Source of the DNA: Thermoplasmata archaeon
GTDB lineage: Archaea > Thermoplasmatota > Thermoplasmata > Methanomassiliicoccales > Methanomethylophilaceae
Direction of reading: 5' to 3'
Length of the DNA: 64,000 nt
Assembly: GCA_015063235.1 (NCBI GenBank)
Contig: SUSW01000018.1
Coordinates: 1 to 64,000 of the forward strand
The notes under the pieces are model-generated. The model saw nothing but the letters and a program-made list of their open reading frames with translations, was not told the origin of the DNA and ran no database searches. Below, one piece after another: positions 19,656 to 28,941 of the stretch. Both the position numbers and the translations under genes were made by a program. The first letter of the stretch is position 1, and every line of letters starts with the position of its first letter.

Positions 19656-21791
19656 TCAGTATGCCCAATCACAATCCGTAGCGCCTTCCAGCGGCCATGG
19701 CGGGGTTATGTATCCTTCATCCCATGCACCGTAAGACAGTCCGGCGTAATCAGTAGTGTCGACAAGGTCCGGGATGAACCAATGTGCTCCGGTATCTGAG
19801 TAGTAGCTCCCAGTCGCGTTATCCCAAATGGCCTGCAGGAAATTTCCTCCGGCACACTTGTTTACTGAACGGATGAAACCACTTTCTTCGAGATCATGAT
19901 CGTATCCGATACGGTCCAGAGCGTTAATGAATGCCGTCATGACGGTAGAGCCGTTATCTGCATATCCCCTCACCCAGAGTCCCTGGACGATTAAGTGCTG
20001 ATAATCACTGGCATCTTCCCTCGAACTAGTGAAGTGGGTGTATGTGAACACATTGTTCAGGTAGAACTTCACTTCCTTACCAGAACCGGGTGCGATGGTG
20101 TCGCCGTAATACCACTGGATGTTGTTGGGAGTAGCAACCCCTACCGATGGTGCATCCCCTGTTGTAGCGTCGTTCGCTCCGTGAATGACTGCAACATAGC
20201 TGTAGGTCGAGATGCTGAGATCGTTCAGAGTGAAGTATGCGCCAGACCCGGTCTTGCAGGCCCAGGCGCTGCCTGTCCATCCCCAAAGATACAGGTTACC
20301 GTCCTGTGCACCGTTCATCTCGGTGATCTTTCCACCAGAGACAGTAACGGAAATGCCAAACGTCTTACATGCGTCCTTAAGAGCCTCTTCCATGCTCTTA
20401 CCCGATCCCTTAACCCATATTCCGGGGATGATCGGTTCTGCATAACTCGCATACATATCTGTGCTCTGGAATCCATCGTTCTCAAAATTGTCCATGAAGA
20501 AGAACGATACTGTTCCTCCCGTTCCTCCGCTGAAGGATGCGGTTATGGTCACGTCACCAGTGACGGTTCCGCTTTCCGGACTCCATCCTCCGAATGAGTA
20601 ATCAGGATCGGGAGTAGCAGAGACTGAATCCCCATTGCTGAATGACAATGATGTTCCGGAAGAGCTCCATGTAACTCCGGATTCAGCGGTCACTGCTTTC
20701 TTGCTAACAGTTCCTCCCTCCCCTGCATAGATGGTGACTGTGTAGGTAGAGGTCTGCTTAGTGAACTTTACATTAACTGTCATGTCTGAATTAACAACTC
20801 CAGAGCTCGGATCCCATGAGCCGAATGCATATCCGGAGGATGGTTCTGCTGTCACCGACTTACCGTCGCTGAAAGACATCTTGTTCTGATTAGTGCTGAT
20901 TGTTGCCCCCTTGGTGACTGTTATCTGCGAGGGAACAGTTCCCTGTCCCTCTGCAACTACGAACTTGACCGTGCATTCCTCGGGTTTGACCTGTTCGAAT
21001 GTAGCATTCAGAGTCGTATCCTTGGTGACGGTTCCGCTGGACTGAGACCAGCTGCTGAACTTGTATCCGGAATTGGGGTTTGCGATCACAGACTGACCGT
21101 CGCTGAAAGACAGGACACCCGAACCAGTAGATTTCTGGGTCCAAGTGGTCCCTGACGCCACTTTAATCGATGACGTACTGACGGTTCCGCCTGCACCCGC
21201 GGTGAACTTGACGGTGCATTCTACGGTCTTAGCGTTGAATTTGACATTGATGTTCATGTCAGTCTTGACTGTGCCTGAGCTCGGACTCCAAGAATCGAAT
21301 GTGAATCCCTCGGACGGGACGGCTTTGACCTTCGTCCCGTCACTGAATGCAAGCTCGTTCTGGTTGGCGCTGAATGTCGTATTCATCGGGACTGTAATCT
21401 GTGCAGGGACGGTTCCCTGGCCTCCGGTGATCACGAACTTTACCGTACGAAGTTCGACTTCCTTCTTGACGAACGTGGCCGTCAGATCCGTTTTCTTAGA
21501 GACTGTTCCGGTCGATTCTGACCATTTACTGAACTTGTAACCGTCATTAGGGTGTGCCACCACGGATTGGCCGTCGCTGAATTTCAGAATATCCGAATCC
21601 GACGTCCATGTGGTTCCTGGCGCAACCTTTATCGAGCTGTGGTTGACCGTTCCGTTCTCGGCTGTGAATGTCACAGTGTACTCTGAGGGTCCGCTCTCTC
21701 CTGAAGAGGTGCTCTCGAGGATCATGTACGAGCCCAGACCGGCAACCAGTCCTACCGCCAATGCTATAGCGTATATCGCTGCTGCTTTCAT
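19656..21791 (-). CDS. N-terminally anchored repeat protein: alternating InlB-B-like repeats followed by DUF4430-like C-terminal domains (711 aa)
   Basis: Alternating SSIKVAxGTTW...KFSxWSxSxGTVxKxTxLxATF and PxQITVxxxxTxSxNQNxxxFSDG...FxSWxPSSGxVxxDMxxNVKF units; C-terminal SMEEALKDACKTFGISVTVSGGKI...LYLWGWTGSAW. Confidence 0.65.
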   Translation of the reverse strand: MKAAAIYAIALAVGLVAGLGSYMILESTSSGESGPSEYTVTFTAENGTVNHSSIKVAPGTTWTSDSDILKFSDGQSVVAHPNDGYKFSKWSESTGTVSKKTDLTATFVKKEVELRTVKFVITGGQGTVPAQITVPMNTTFSANQNELAFSDGTKVKAVPSEGFTFDSWSPSSGTVKTDMNINVKFNAKTVECTVKFTAGAGGTVSTSSIKVASGTTWTQKSTGSGVLSFSDGQSVIANPNSGYKFSSWSQSSGTVTKDTTLNATFEQVKPEECTVKFVVAEGQGTVPSQITVTKGATISTNQNKMSFSDGKSVTAEPSSGYAFGSWDPSSGVVNSDMTVNVKFTKQTSTYTVTIYAGEGGTVSKKAVTAESGVTWSSSGTSLSFSNGDSVSATPDPDYSFGGWSPESGTVTGDVTITASFSGGTGGTVSFFFMDNFENDGFQSTDMYASYAEPIIPGIWVKGSGKSMEEALKDACKTFGISVTVSGGKITEMNGAQDGNLYLWGWTGSAWACKTGSGAYFTLNDLSISTYSYVAVIHGANDATTGDAPSVGVATPNNIQWYYGDTIAPGSGKEVKFYLNNVFTYTHFTSSREDASDYQHLIVQGLWVRGYADNGSTVMTAFINALDRIGYDHDLEESGFIRSVNKCAGGNFLQAIWDNATGSYYSDTGAHWFIPDLVDTTDYAGLSYGAWDEGYITPPWPLEGATDCDWAY

Positions 21792-21822
21792 CTTCTATCA
21801 CTTCTTAAGATTGATAATAAAA

Positions 21823-22671
21823 TCACCTGTTCGAACCGAAATGCACCTCGTCGGGATTGGTGTCCCAACGTGCCCTCTTCGGCAATACGTAGATCTCCCC
21901 ATCCACATCCAGACCGACACGGGAGTCCACCTCGTAGACGTCGCGTATCAGCTGCTCTGTGACCACCTCTTTTGGGTCACCGATGGTTACGATCTGACCT
22001 TTCTTCATTATCACGCAAAGATCGCAGTACCTCGCCATCAGCGAGATATCGTGCTCTGCAACCAGTACTGTCATGTCGCTGCGCGCCATATTCTGTAGAT
22101 ACTCCATGACGTCCAGCTTATACTTCATATCCAAGTGGGATGTCGGCTCATCCACCAGCATTAGGATGGGCTGCTGAACGTATGCCTTGGCGATCAGCGC
22201 CCTCTGCCTCTCTCCCGAGGACAGCGTTGAAACCTTCTTACGACGTAGATGGTCGATACCGAAGGTACGCATGGCTTCGCGCACCACTCTCTCGTCCTCC
22301 TCCGTCTCCCACCAGATCTTATCCACGAAAGGATACCTTCCCAGCATGACCATGTCCATGACCGTCATACCGAAGGTCTGACCTGCCTCTGCAGGAACGG
22401 ATGCCACAAGTTTGGATACCTCTGCAGGCTTCATTTCCGAGATATCGTTGCCTCCGACGTATATCTTACCAGAGGTCATCTGATGTACCTTACAGATGCA
22501 CTTCATCATGGTGGACTTACCGCAACCGTTCGGACCGATGAGTCCTACCAGCTTCCCTTTGGGAAGGGAGTAGGTCACGTTGCGGACGGCCTTGTGGTCG
22601 TTGAATTCCATGCACAGATTCTCGATGCGGAGAACCGTGTCATCGCCGGATACGAAACGTTCATCCGTCAT
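21823..22671 (-). CDS. ABC importer ATP-binding protein, BtuD/FecE type
   Basis: LIGPNGCGKSTMMKCICKV, TLSSGERQRALIAKAYVQQPILMLVDEPTSHLD. Confidence 0.9.
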   Translation of the reverse strand: MTDERFVSGDDTVLRIENLCMEFNDHKAVRNVTYSLPKGKLVGLIGPNGCGKSTMMKCICKVHQMTSGKIYVGGNDISEMKPAEVSKLVASVPAEAGQTFGMTVMDMVMLGRYPFVDKIWWETEEDERVVREAMRTFGIDHLRRKKVSTLSSGERQRALIAKAYVQQPILMLVDEPTSHLDMKYKLDVMEYLQNMARSDMTVLVAEHDISLMARYCDLCVIMKKGQIVTIGDPKEVVTEQLIRDVYEVDSRVGLDVDGEIYVLPKRARWDTNPDEVHFGSNR

Positions 22672-24085
22672 ATTCGCGCCCCCTCTTGACGAGCATGTAT
22701 GCGAAGATCGGAGTTCCGATCATTGCGGTGATGGCCCCGACAGGAAGCTCCAGAGGTGAAAGGACTGTCCTGGCGATCAGGTCGGAGAACAGCATCAGAC
22801 AGGCTCCGAGAACGATCGATGCCGGCATTATGAGCCTGTGGTCGGTACCAAGGGCCATCCTGCATGCGTGAGGTATAATCAATCCGACAAATCCGATGAT
22901 ACCGCAGAATGCTACGCATATAGCGGTGAGGACGGAAGCGATGATCATCATGGTCCTCTTGAACCTCTTCACGTTCATACCGAGCTGCTTGGCCTGGTCC
23001 TCACCCATCATGAACAGGTTGAACTCCCTTGCCCATATCATCGCCAGCAGCGATATGCCCAAGGCAGGGAACATGACCAACCATGCATTCTCCCAGGTGA
23101 TGTTGGCGAAAGAACCGTACAGCCACCACATGGCGTTGGACAGGTTATCCTTGGCCATGGAAAGGAAGACCGTCTGGACAGACGAAAGTGCGAATCCCAC
23201 TATAACTCCTGCAAGGATGTAATTCGATGCGGAACCTCCGGAACCCTCCGCCACACCCATTGTGATGGCGAATGCGATGAGTCCTCCGACGATTGCAGCT
23301 ACGGGGATGATGTAAAGTGTATTTGCACCGATGAAAGGTATGGATACTCCGAGCGCGACGACCGCGACTGCGAAACAACCGGCTCCCGAAGATACTCCTG
23401 TGATGTAAGGATCGACCAGAGGGTTCCTGATGATCGCCTGATACATACATCCGGCGATGGCCAATCCTGCACCGACTCCGATCGCTGCGATAGCACGCGG
23501 CAGACGCGACTGATAGATGTATAGCTCCACGGTATCCAGGTTCTGCCCGCCCTTACCGATGGCAGAGAACATGGCGGCAATCGCATCGCTGACCGGAACG
23601 ATACCTCCTGCAGATATTGATATTGATATAAGGAAAGCCACAATAGACATCACTATTCCGAATGCGACTATCAGTCTGAACCTGCGCTTCTTTATCGTAA
23701 GCTCGCTGACACCGTCATCCAGATCCTCATCGCGCCTGTTCGCGGGCTTGATGAAGGCGAATATCGACTTCTTCTTGGGCTTCGGCTCCTCCTCCGGCTC
23801 TTCCTCCACAGGTTCCGACGGGGGCACATAGTATGCGGCCGGCTTTTCGCCCTGGACCTGCGGTTCGGGCTGGACCTGCTGTTCAGCCCCTGCCGGCGCC
23901 TGGACTCCGAACGCGGGCGAAGGTGCCTCTTCTCTCTCGTACTGTACAGGTGCTTCCTGCACGGGCTCCTGTTTGACCTCCATTTCGGGGGCTTCCTCAG
24001 GCTTGCTCTTCGGAGGCTCAAAGTCCTCCTTCATAGAGCGGTATCCCTTGCGCACCAACTTCCAAAATCCTTCCTTCTCGGACAT
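22661..24085 (-). CDS. ABC importer permease, BtuC/FecCD type, with acidic/proline-rich cytoplasmic N-terminal extension
   Basis: YQSRLPRAIAAIGVGAGLAIAGCMYQAIIRNPLVDPYITGVSSGAGCFAVAV; CGIIGFVGLIIPHACRMALGTDHR; N-terminal ~120 aa PEEAPEMEVKQEPVQEAPVQYEREEAPSP. Confidence 0.9.
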   Translation of the reverse strand: MSEKEGFWKLVRKGYRSMKEDFEPPKSKPEEAPEMEVKQEPVQEAPVQYEREEAPSPAFGVQAPAGAEQQVQPEPQVQGEKPAAYYVPPSEPVEEEPEEEPKPKKKSIFAFIKPANRRDEDLDDGVSELTIKKRRFRLIVAFGIVMSIVAFLISISISAGGIVPVSDAIAAMFSAIGKGGQNLDTVELYIYQSRLPRAIAAIGVGAGLAIAGCMYQAIIRNPLVDPYITGVSSGAGCFAVAVVALGVSIPFIGANTLYIIPVAAIVGGLIAFAITMGVAEGSGGSASNYILAGVIVGFALSSVQTVFLSMAKDNLSNAMWWLYGSFANITWENAWLVMFPALGISLLAMIWAREFNLFMMGEDQAKQLGMNVKRFKRTMMIIASVLTAICVAFCGIIGFVGLIIPHACRMALGTDHRLIMPASIVLGACLMLFSDLIARTVLSPLELPVGAITAMIGTPIFAYMLVKRGREYDG

Positions 24086-24093
24086 GGTATACC

Positions 24094-25998
24094 TCAATAA
24101 TACCTCACTAGGACGATGACTGCGGCGACTGCCAGGGCAATCAGCAAGGCCCATGACCAATGCCAGAATCCGCCCGGAAGGATTATCTCCCCTCCTCCGT
24201 CCCATTTCTTTCCTTCTATCTCGGAAATACAATAAACCGCCCCGTAGTCGTTAGCGGTGTAAATCTTACCTTCTATGACCGTCGGTGCGGCCATGGAATA
24301 CGACACTTTTGAATAAGGTTCAAGCTTGGCGGACCATACCGTCGATCCGTCAGCGACTCTCTTGGCGACGACGTGACCTCCGTCATCGTAGAAACCGGCC
24401 GAATACTCGGAATAATAGAGAAGGCCAGCAGCTACGGTCATCCTCGACCAGATGTAGTTGGAGGTTACATACCATTTGGTGTTTCCGTCCTTATCCAAAC
24501 GATAGAGCCCATCCTCTTTGATCGCTGGATCCGTATCGATGGAAGGCGAGGATGCTTTCTTTGCATAGATGATGAAATCTCCGCCGTCTACCATGACGGT
24601 TCCCTGGGTGACCCCATCTGTTCTCCAATAACAGTCGCTTCCTCCGGAACCGCCTCCGGTCTTGGCGTCAATGCAAACGATGTGCCCCATTGTCGGAGAC
24701 ATCGCACCGTCTGTGCATGTCACGACCAGCCTGTTTCCGCCGATGTATGTTATCAGATCCACCGCACCGGGGGTTTTGGGCACACCCTTGTTCTTCTCGT
24801 AGAGTGCAATGCACTGCTTCTCCCAGATCGATTCCCCTGTCGAAGCGTCCAATGCTATGACGTATCCTTCGTAATTTCCTATGAATAACATCCTGACGCC
24901 GTCGATATCTGCTATGGTCGGACTGAAATAGTAGAAACTGCCGCGAGTACCGATGTATTTGCCGTCCACCACATCGGATGGAGGAACATACTCCCATAGG
25001 AGTTCCAATCCGTCGTGTGAAACGGAGTATGAAAGGACACGTCCATCTGATGTTCCGAAATAGAGCGCCCCGGAATCATAAACCGGCGATGTCCCTCCGT
25101 TGACGAATGTCCTGCCCGTCCATACAGGCATACCCCTGTCGTTTAACGGCGGAGCATGGAGTATCTCCTCGGTATCGATCATCTCCCCAGTGAAACGGTT
25201 GAGAAGGTACAGGTCCATGACCGTCTTCCCGTCCTTGCTGTGCGATGTTGCCGAGTTTATGACGATCATATCCCCAATGATGACAGGCGAGGTGATGTTG
25301 TAACCGTTATCCTTGACTTCGGGATACTTCCCTCCGCCTGTGGTCAGATCGAAGATCCAGACCATATCGGCAGTCAGCCTGTTCAGACAGTATAGCTGCG
25401 CATGCGATCTGGAACCTGAAGCGGTGCTCTCTCCGTATGTGGTGTGATACAGCAGATCGCCGGCGACGATGAGTGAAGAATCCACATAACCTGTCCTGTA
25501 CGTCTTGTACCACTCGACTGGTGTGACCGCCTTCTCTGTTCCGTAGGAGTCAGAAACCCCGGAATTTGAGGAATCTCCTCTGAATTGTGTCCATGCTGAG
25601 CGGAACTCCGGAGTCTCGACAGGTATCGTGCCCTCCGGATAGAATCCCCAGGCGATACTGCCTGAGCTGCGGGATGTGTCGGTTGAAGGGGTCCACTCCG
25701 AACCGGACCATTTGTAGAGCTGCCATCCGCAGCTCTGTGTCCCGACGGAATGCTCCGCCATCTCCCCGATACGGGCGATATGGCTTCCGTCCTTCTGGAA
25801 TTCAAGACCATGAGATTTAGCGAACTGCTCCGCCATCTCTACGGCATCTGAGCCGGTAGCGGCGGTCCAATAGGTCACACCGTTTCCCATGTCAATCAGC
25901 ATTCCATCGCCCTCGGCGGCATCCGTCTGGGCCGACAGGACGGCCGCGGACACGAATACGGCCAGTACCACTGCGATCGCGGCATACAATCTCTTCAT
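24094..25998 (-). CDS. Extracytoplasmic DUF4430-like domain + PQQ-like beta-propeller protein with C-terminal TM
   Basis: Signal peptide, DGMLIDMGNGVTYWTAATGSDAVEMAEQFAKSHG...WQLYKWSGSEW; propeller blades AQLYCLNRLTADMVWIFDL, VIALDASTGESIWEK, AVYCISEIEGKKW; C-terminal TM WSWALLIALAVAAVIVLVRYY. Confidence 0.7.
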   Translation of the reverse strand: MKRLYAAIAVVLAVFVSAAVLSAQTDAAEGDGMLIDMGNGVTYWTAATGSDAVEMAEQFAKSHGLEFQKDGSHIARIGEMAEHSVGTQSCGWQLYKWSGSEWTPSTDTSRSSGSIAWGFYPEGTIPVETPEFRSAWTQFRGDSSNSGVSDSYGTEKAVTPVEWYKTYRTGYVDSSLIVAGDLLYHTTYGESTASGSRSHAQLYCLNRLTADMVWIFDLTTGGGKYPEVKDNGYNITSPVIIGDMIVINSATSHSKDGKTVMDLYLLNRFTGEMIDTEEILHAPPLNDRGMPVWTGRTFVNGGTSPVYDSGALYFGTSDGRVLSYSVSHDGLELLWEYVPPSDVVDGKYIGTRGSFYYFSPTIADIDGVRMLFIGNYEGYVIALDASTGESIWEKQCIALYEKNKGVPKTPGAVDLITYIGGNRLVVTCTDGAMSPTMGHIVCIDAKTGGGSGGSDCYWRTDGVTQGTVMVDGGDFIIYAKKASSPSIDTDPAIKEDGLYRLDKDGNTKWYVTSNYIWSRMTVAAGLLYYSEYSAGFYDDGGHVVAKRVADGSTVWSAKLEPYSKVSYSMAAPTVIEGKIYTANDYGAVYCISEIEGKKWDGGGEIILPGGFWHWSWALLIALAVAAVIVLVRYY

Positions 25999-27371
25999 TG
26001 TTCATCCCCCTGATATTTCAGATAATTCCTGTAATCGTCATGGACGTACTTGGGCAGCACATCAGACACATCCAGATCGTGGAAGGCATCAGGATTCAGC
26101 ACCTTCGCGATGAGCTCTGCCGCCTCGGAAAGACGGGGGCCGGGCCTGGAAAGCACATTGTTGGCCTCCCCTGTGAAGAAGTACACCTTGCCATCCTTGA
26201 ATGCCGGAGTCTCCTTCCACACAGAATCCATACCGTCCAGCATCGCCTGGTATTCGGCCTCGTTGGTCACCTTCTCGGCGGTCATTACGATGATGATGCT
26301 GGGCTGTTTGGCATAGATCTGCTCCTTGGAAACCATGAACCAGGACGGGAAGTCATCGAAAACATTGATTCCCCCATCCGTCTGGATGATATCGTTTATG
26401 TAAGTCTGGTTTCCAGCTGTCCAGGGAGACGGGTCGGTGGAAAGTGTGATGAACGTCCTCATGTTCGTCACGCCCGCTATTCCCGCCACATCATCTATGA
26501 TGCGTTTTACCTCCGAGATCTCAGTAGTGGCATGATCCGGCCAACCCAGGGAACAGGATGTTATCCAGATGTTGCTGTACAGCGCGTTTATATCCGTACT
26601 GTCGAAAAGAACACAGCAGGATATCCCCGACTTACGGAGCTTGTCCGCGATCGTCACCTGCTGTCCGACGCTGCCGTCCAAGAATACCAGATCAGGATTG
26701 GCCTGGACGATCAGCTCATAACTGGGATCCATATATCCCCCTGTCTCGGCGATGAGCCCTTTCTGTTTACGGTCGACGATCTCCTTCGGGTAATCGCTGT
26801 AGACGTCCGTTCCTACGATGTTCTCCAATCCTCCGAGCTCACAGATGGTCTCGGTGATCGATGGTGCCAAAGAAACAACCTTCAGCAGGTTTCCGGTCTT
26901 CTTGGATTTCCCTTCAGAGGCATAACCGAAATAGAGATGGCCTGTCGAATCCGTCGGCGTTACGACCTCATCAGCGGAAGTCGCTCTTGCCCAACACAAT
27001 ATGTTCTGGTCGGAGACACTGAATTCCTCAGGCTTCTCCACAACGACCCACCTATTGTTTTCATCCAATTTGTACAGATTCCAAGGCATATCCTTCAGGG
27101 CCATCTTCCCGTCGATTGCCAGAACGGTACCGTCGCTGTTGTATTGGACCTTGTAACCGAGCATCTCACACACCGTGTTGAGTGCATCGTAGCCGTTCAT
27201 ATCGTCCTCGAACGTCATCTCCTTCCATGTGACGTCCCAATAGCCGAAATCTATCAGAATACCGTGGCTGTCGTCGGTTTCGGGTTTAGTCAGTCCCGTG
27301 ACCACTAGCGCAATGGCGACAACAACGATAATGACCGCAGATATCGTCAGTTTCATGTTTATCGAATTCAA
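25995..27371 (-). CDS. ABC importer substrate-binding protein (BtuF-like) with N-terminal DUF4430/transcobalamin-like domain
   Basis: BtuF signature VVSLAPSITETICELGGLENIVGTDVYSDYPKEI; preceding domain GILIDFGYWDVTWKEM...YDALNTVCEMLGYKVQYNSDG...PWNLYKLDENNRWV. ATGA overlap with the next gene. Confidence 0.8.
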   Translation of the reverse strand: MNSINMKLTISAVIIVVVAIALVVTGLTKPETDDSHGILIDFGYWDVTWKEMTFEDDMNGYDALNTVCEMLGYKVQYNSDGTVLAIDGKMALKDMPWNLYKLDENNRWVVVEKPEEFSVSDQNILCWARATSADEVVTPTDSTGHLYFGYASEGKSKKTGNLLKVVSLAPSITETICELGGLENIVGTDVYSDYPKEIVDRKQKGLIAETGGYMDPSYELIVQANPDLVFLDGSVGQQVTIADKLRKSGISCCVLFDSTDINALYSNIWITSCSLGWPDHATTEISEVKRIIDDVAGIAGVTNMRTFITLSTDPSPWTAGNQTYINDIIQTDGGINVFDDFPSWFMVSKEQIYAKQPSIIIVMTAEKVTNEAEYQAMLDGMDSVWKETPAFKDGKVYFFTGEANNVLSRPGPRLSEAAELIAKVLNPDAFHDLDVSDVLPKYVHDDYRNYLKYQGDEQ

Positions 27372-27455
27372 CTTACCACCGAGTAGTTGGATGTATAATC
27401 CAACGAATTGCTGTCCTCCATTATTATACTATTTCTGATTTCGAGAAACGTGAAA

Positions 27456-27467
27456 TGATAATTATCA
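27456..27467. promoter_or_regulatory. Perfect palindrome TGATAATTATCA upstream of the minus-strand importer operon (possible operator)
   Basis: 12-bp perfect palindrome in AT-rich intergenic DNA ~85 bp upstream of the BtuF-like gene start. Confidence 0.35.
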
Positions 27468-27609
27468 CAAAAAATTCAATTGTATGCCATATAATCAAGA
27501 AAAATCGACTTTTTGAATCGGAAGAAGTTAGTTTTGAAAGCGTGGCATATTGCTTAGGATTACTCAAATTATAATGATAAGGAACATGATAGAATTAGAA
27601 AGGAAAGGT

Positions 27610-27627
27610 GATGGCCCGAGGGCCATC
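27610..27627 (-). terminator. Hairpin GATGGCCC-GA-GGGCCATC downstream of the tandem-repeat protein gene
   Basis: Perfect inverted repeat just beyond the stop at 27636, pyrimidine-rich on the minus strand after it. Confidence 0.45.
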
Positions 27628-27635
27628 TTGTAGTT

Positions 27636-28628
27636 TCAAGCTTTGAAAGGACTGCCGGAAGCGGTCTTCCAAAGGGTCGACTCTGTCGGATCCACGATAT
27701 TGTACGACTCGTCGTATGCTGAGAAGAAGAAGACATAGGAGTTGCTCTCATTCATCTTCTTCGCTGAATCGCCGTATCCGTTGAAGGAGATCCATCCGTT
27801 TGATGAGATGAAATTGTCGTATGCTCCGTAGTTGGGATATTTGACACTCTCATCCGCGGTCTGAGAGTTGCAGTCAAACCATTCATAGGTGAAAACACCC
27901 CATGTTCCACTGTCAAAGTTGGGGTATCCGCCCTTACTGTAAGTGAGGGTGATTCCTTTGCCGTCAATTGCCTTAGCGAGGGCATCGTCCGTGTTCTTTG
28001 CAGAAGCTGAATACCATCCAGTCTTCTCGTTGTTGTCCCCGAAATAGATGTAGAAGTAATACTTGTACTCATCAGTGGGGTTGATTCCCTTCGCAAAAGG
28101 ACTGCCGGAAGCGTTCTTCCAAAGTGTGCTGGTGGTAGGGTCCTTGATTGCATAGGTATCAGGATCGTACTTGGCGAAATAGAAGATGTTGCATTCACTC
28201 TGATCCATCTTCTTCGCTGACTCACCGTATCCGATATAGGAAATCCATCCGTTTGATGAGATGAAATTGTCATATGCTCCGTAGTTGGGAAATTTGACAC
28301 TCTCATCCGCGGTCTGGGTACTGCACTGTTTCCATACATATGCAAAGCCACCCCATGTTCCACTGTCAAAGTTGGGATATCCGCCCTTACTGTAAGTGAG
28401 GGTGATTCCTTTGCCCTCAACTGCTTTCGCGAGGGCATCGTCCGTATTCGATCCAGTTGCTGTATACCAGCCTGTCTTTGTATCGTTGTCACCGAAGTCT
28501 ATGTAGAAATAGAAAGGCTCGTCGTTGTTGTTACTGCTGCCATTGTTCATCACAAAGAACACTGCAACAGCTGCAACAGCAACAACAGCCACTACTGCAA
28601 CAGCGATGATGACTTTGTTATCTGCCAT
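27636..28628 (-). CDS. N-terminally membrane-anchored protein of two near-identical DUF4430-like domains
   Basis: TM MADNKVIIAVAVVAVVAVAAVAVFFVM; repeated DALAKAxxGKGITLTYSKGGYPNFDSGTWGxFxYxWxxCxxQTADESVKxPNYGAYDNFISSNGWISxxGYGxSAKKM. Confidence 0.65.
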   Translation of the reverse strand: MADNKVIIAVAVVAVVAVAAVAVFFVMNNGSSNNNDEPFYFYIDFGDNDTKTGWYTATGSNTDDALAKAVEGKGITLTYSKGGYPNFDSGTWGGFAYVWKQCSTQTADESVKFPNYGAYDNFISSNGWISYIGYGESAKKMDQSECNIFYFAKYDPDTYAIKDPTTSTLWKNASGSPFAKGINPTDEYKYYFYIYFGDNNEKTGWYSASAKNTDDALAKAIDGKGITLTYSKGGYPNFDSGTWGVFTYEWFDCNSQTADESVKYPNYGAYDNFISSNGWISFNGYGDSAKKMNESNSYVFFFSAYDESYNIVDPTESTLWKTASGSPFKA

Positions 28629-28941
28629 TTTTCCACCTTATCCAGATGTTTTTCAAACCCAATCTGGGCATCTTTCAGTTCCCGGCATCCGGGAATATAC
28701 AGATCACCATGAGTTGGATGGATAGTAATATTGCTCCTGCTCTATAAATATGGTCATGTTTCTACTACGAAGTGATCTCAACACATCTGGGAATGTGATA
28801 ATAATTGGCATTTCTATGATAAAATAATCGCTTTTAGTGCTAAAGATTGGATAGTCATATTTGACCAATATTTATGTAGTCTAAATATGTACTGGACATA
28901 GTATCCAAGCATTTGGAATTAGCTGATCAGGAGCCAATTTT

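Noticed and set aside
20500-21700. Periodic DNA repeats as a possible CRISPR array
   Set aside because: Period (~200+ bp) and reading frame correspond to protein repeats (InlB-like); no short repeat/spacer structure, no cas genes.
24086-24232. N-terminal extension of the permease ORF in the track
   Set aside because: Overlaps the propeller gene's C-terminus; MSEKEGFW start at 24085 fits the operon spacing better.
25998-27308. 436-aa plus-strand ORF
   Set aside because: Antisense to the BtuF-like gene; no domain signal.
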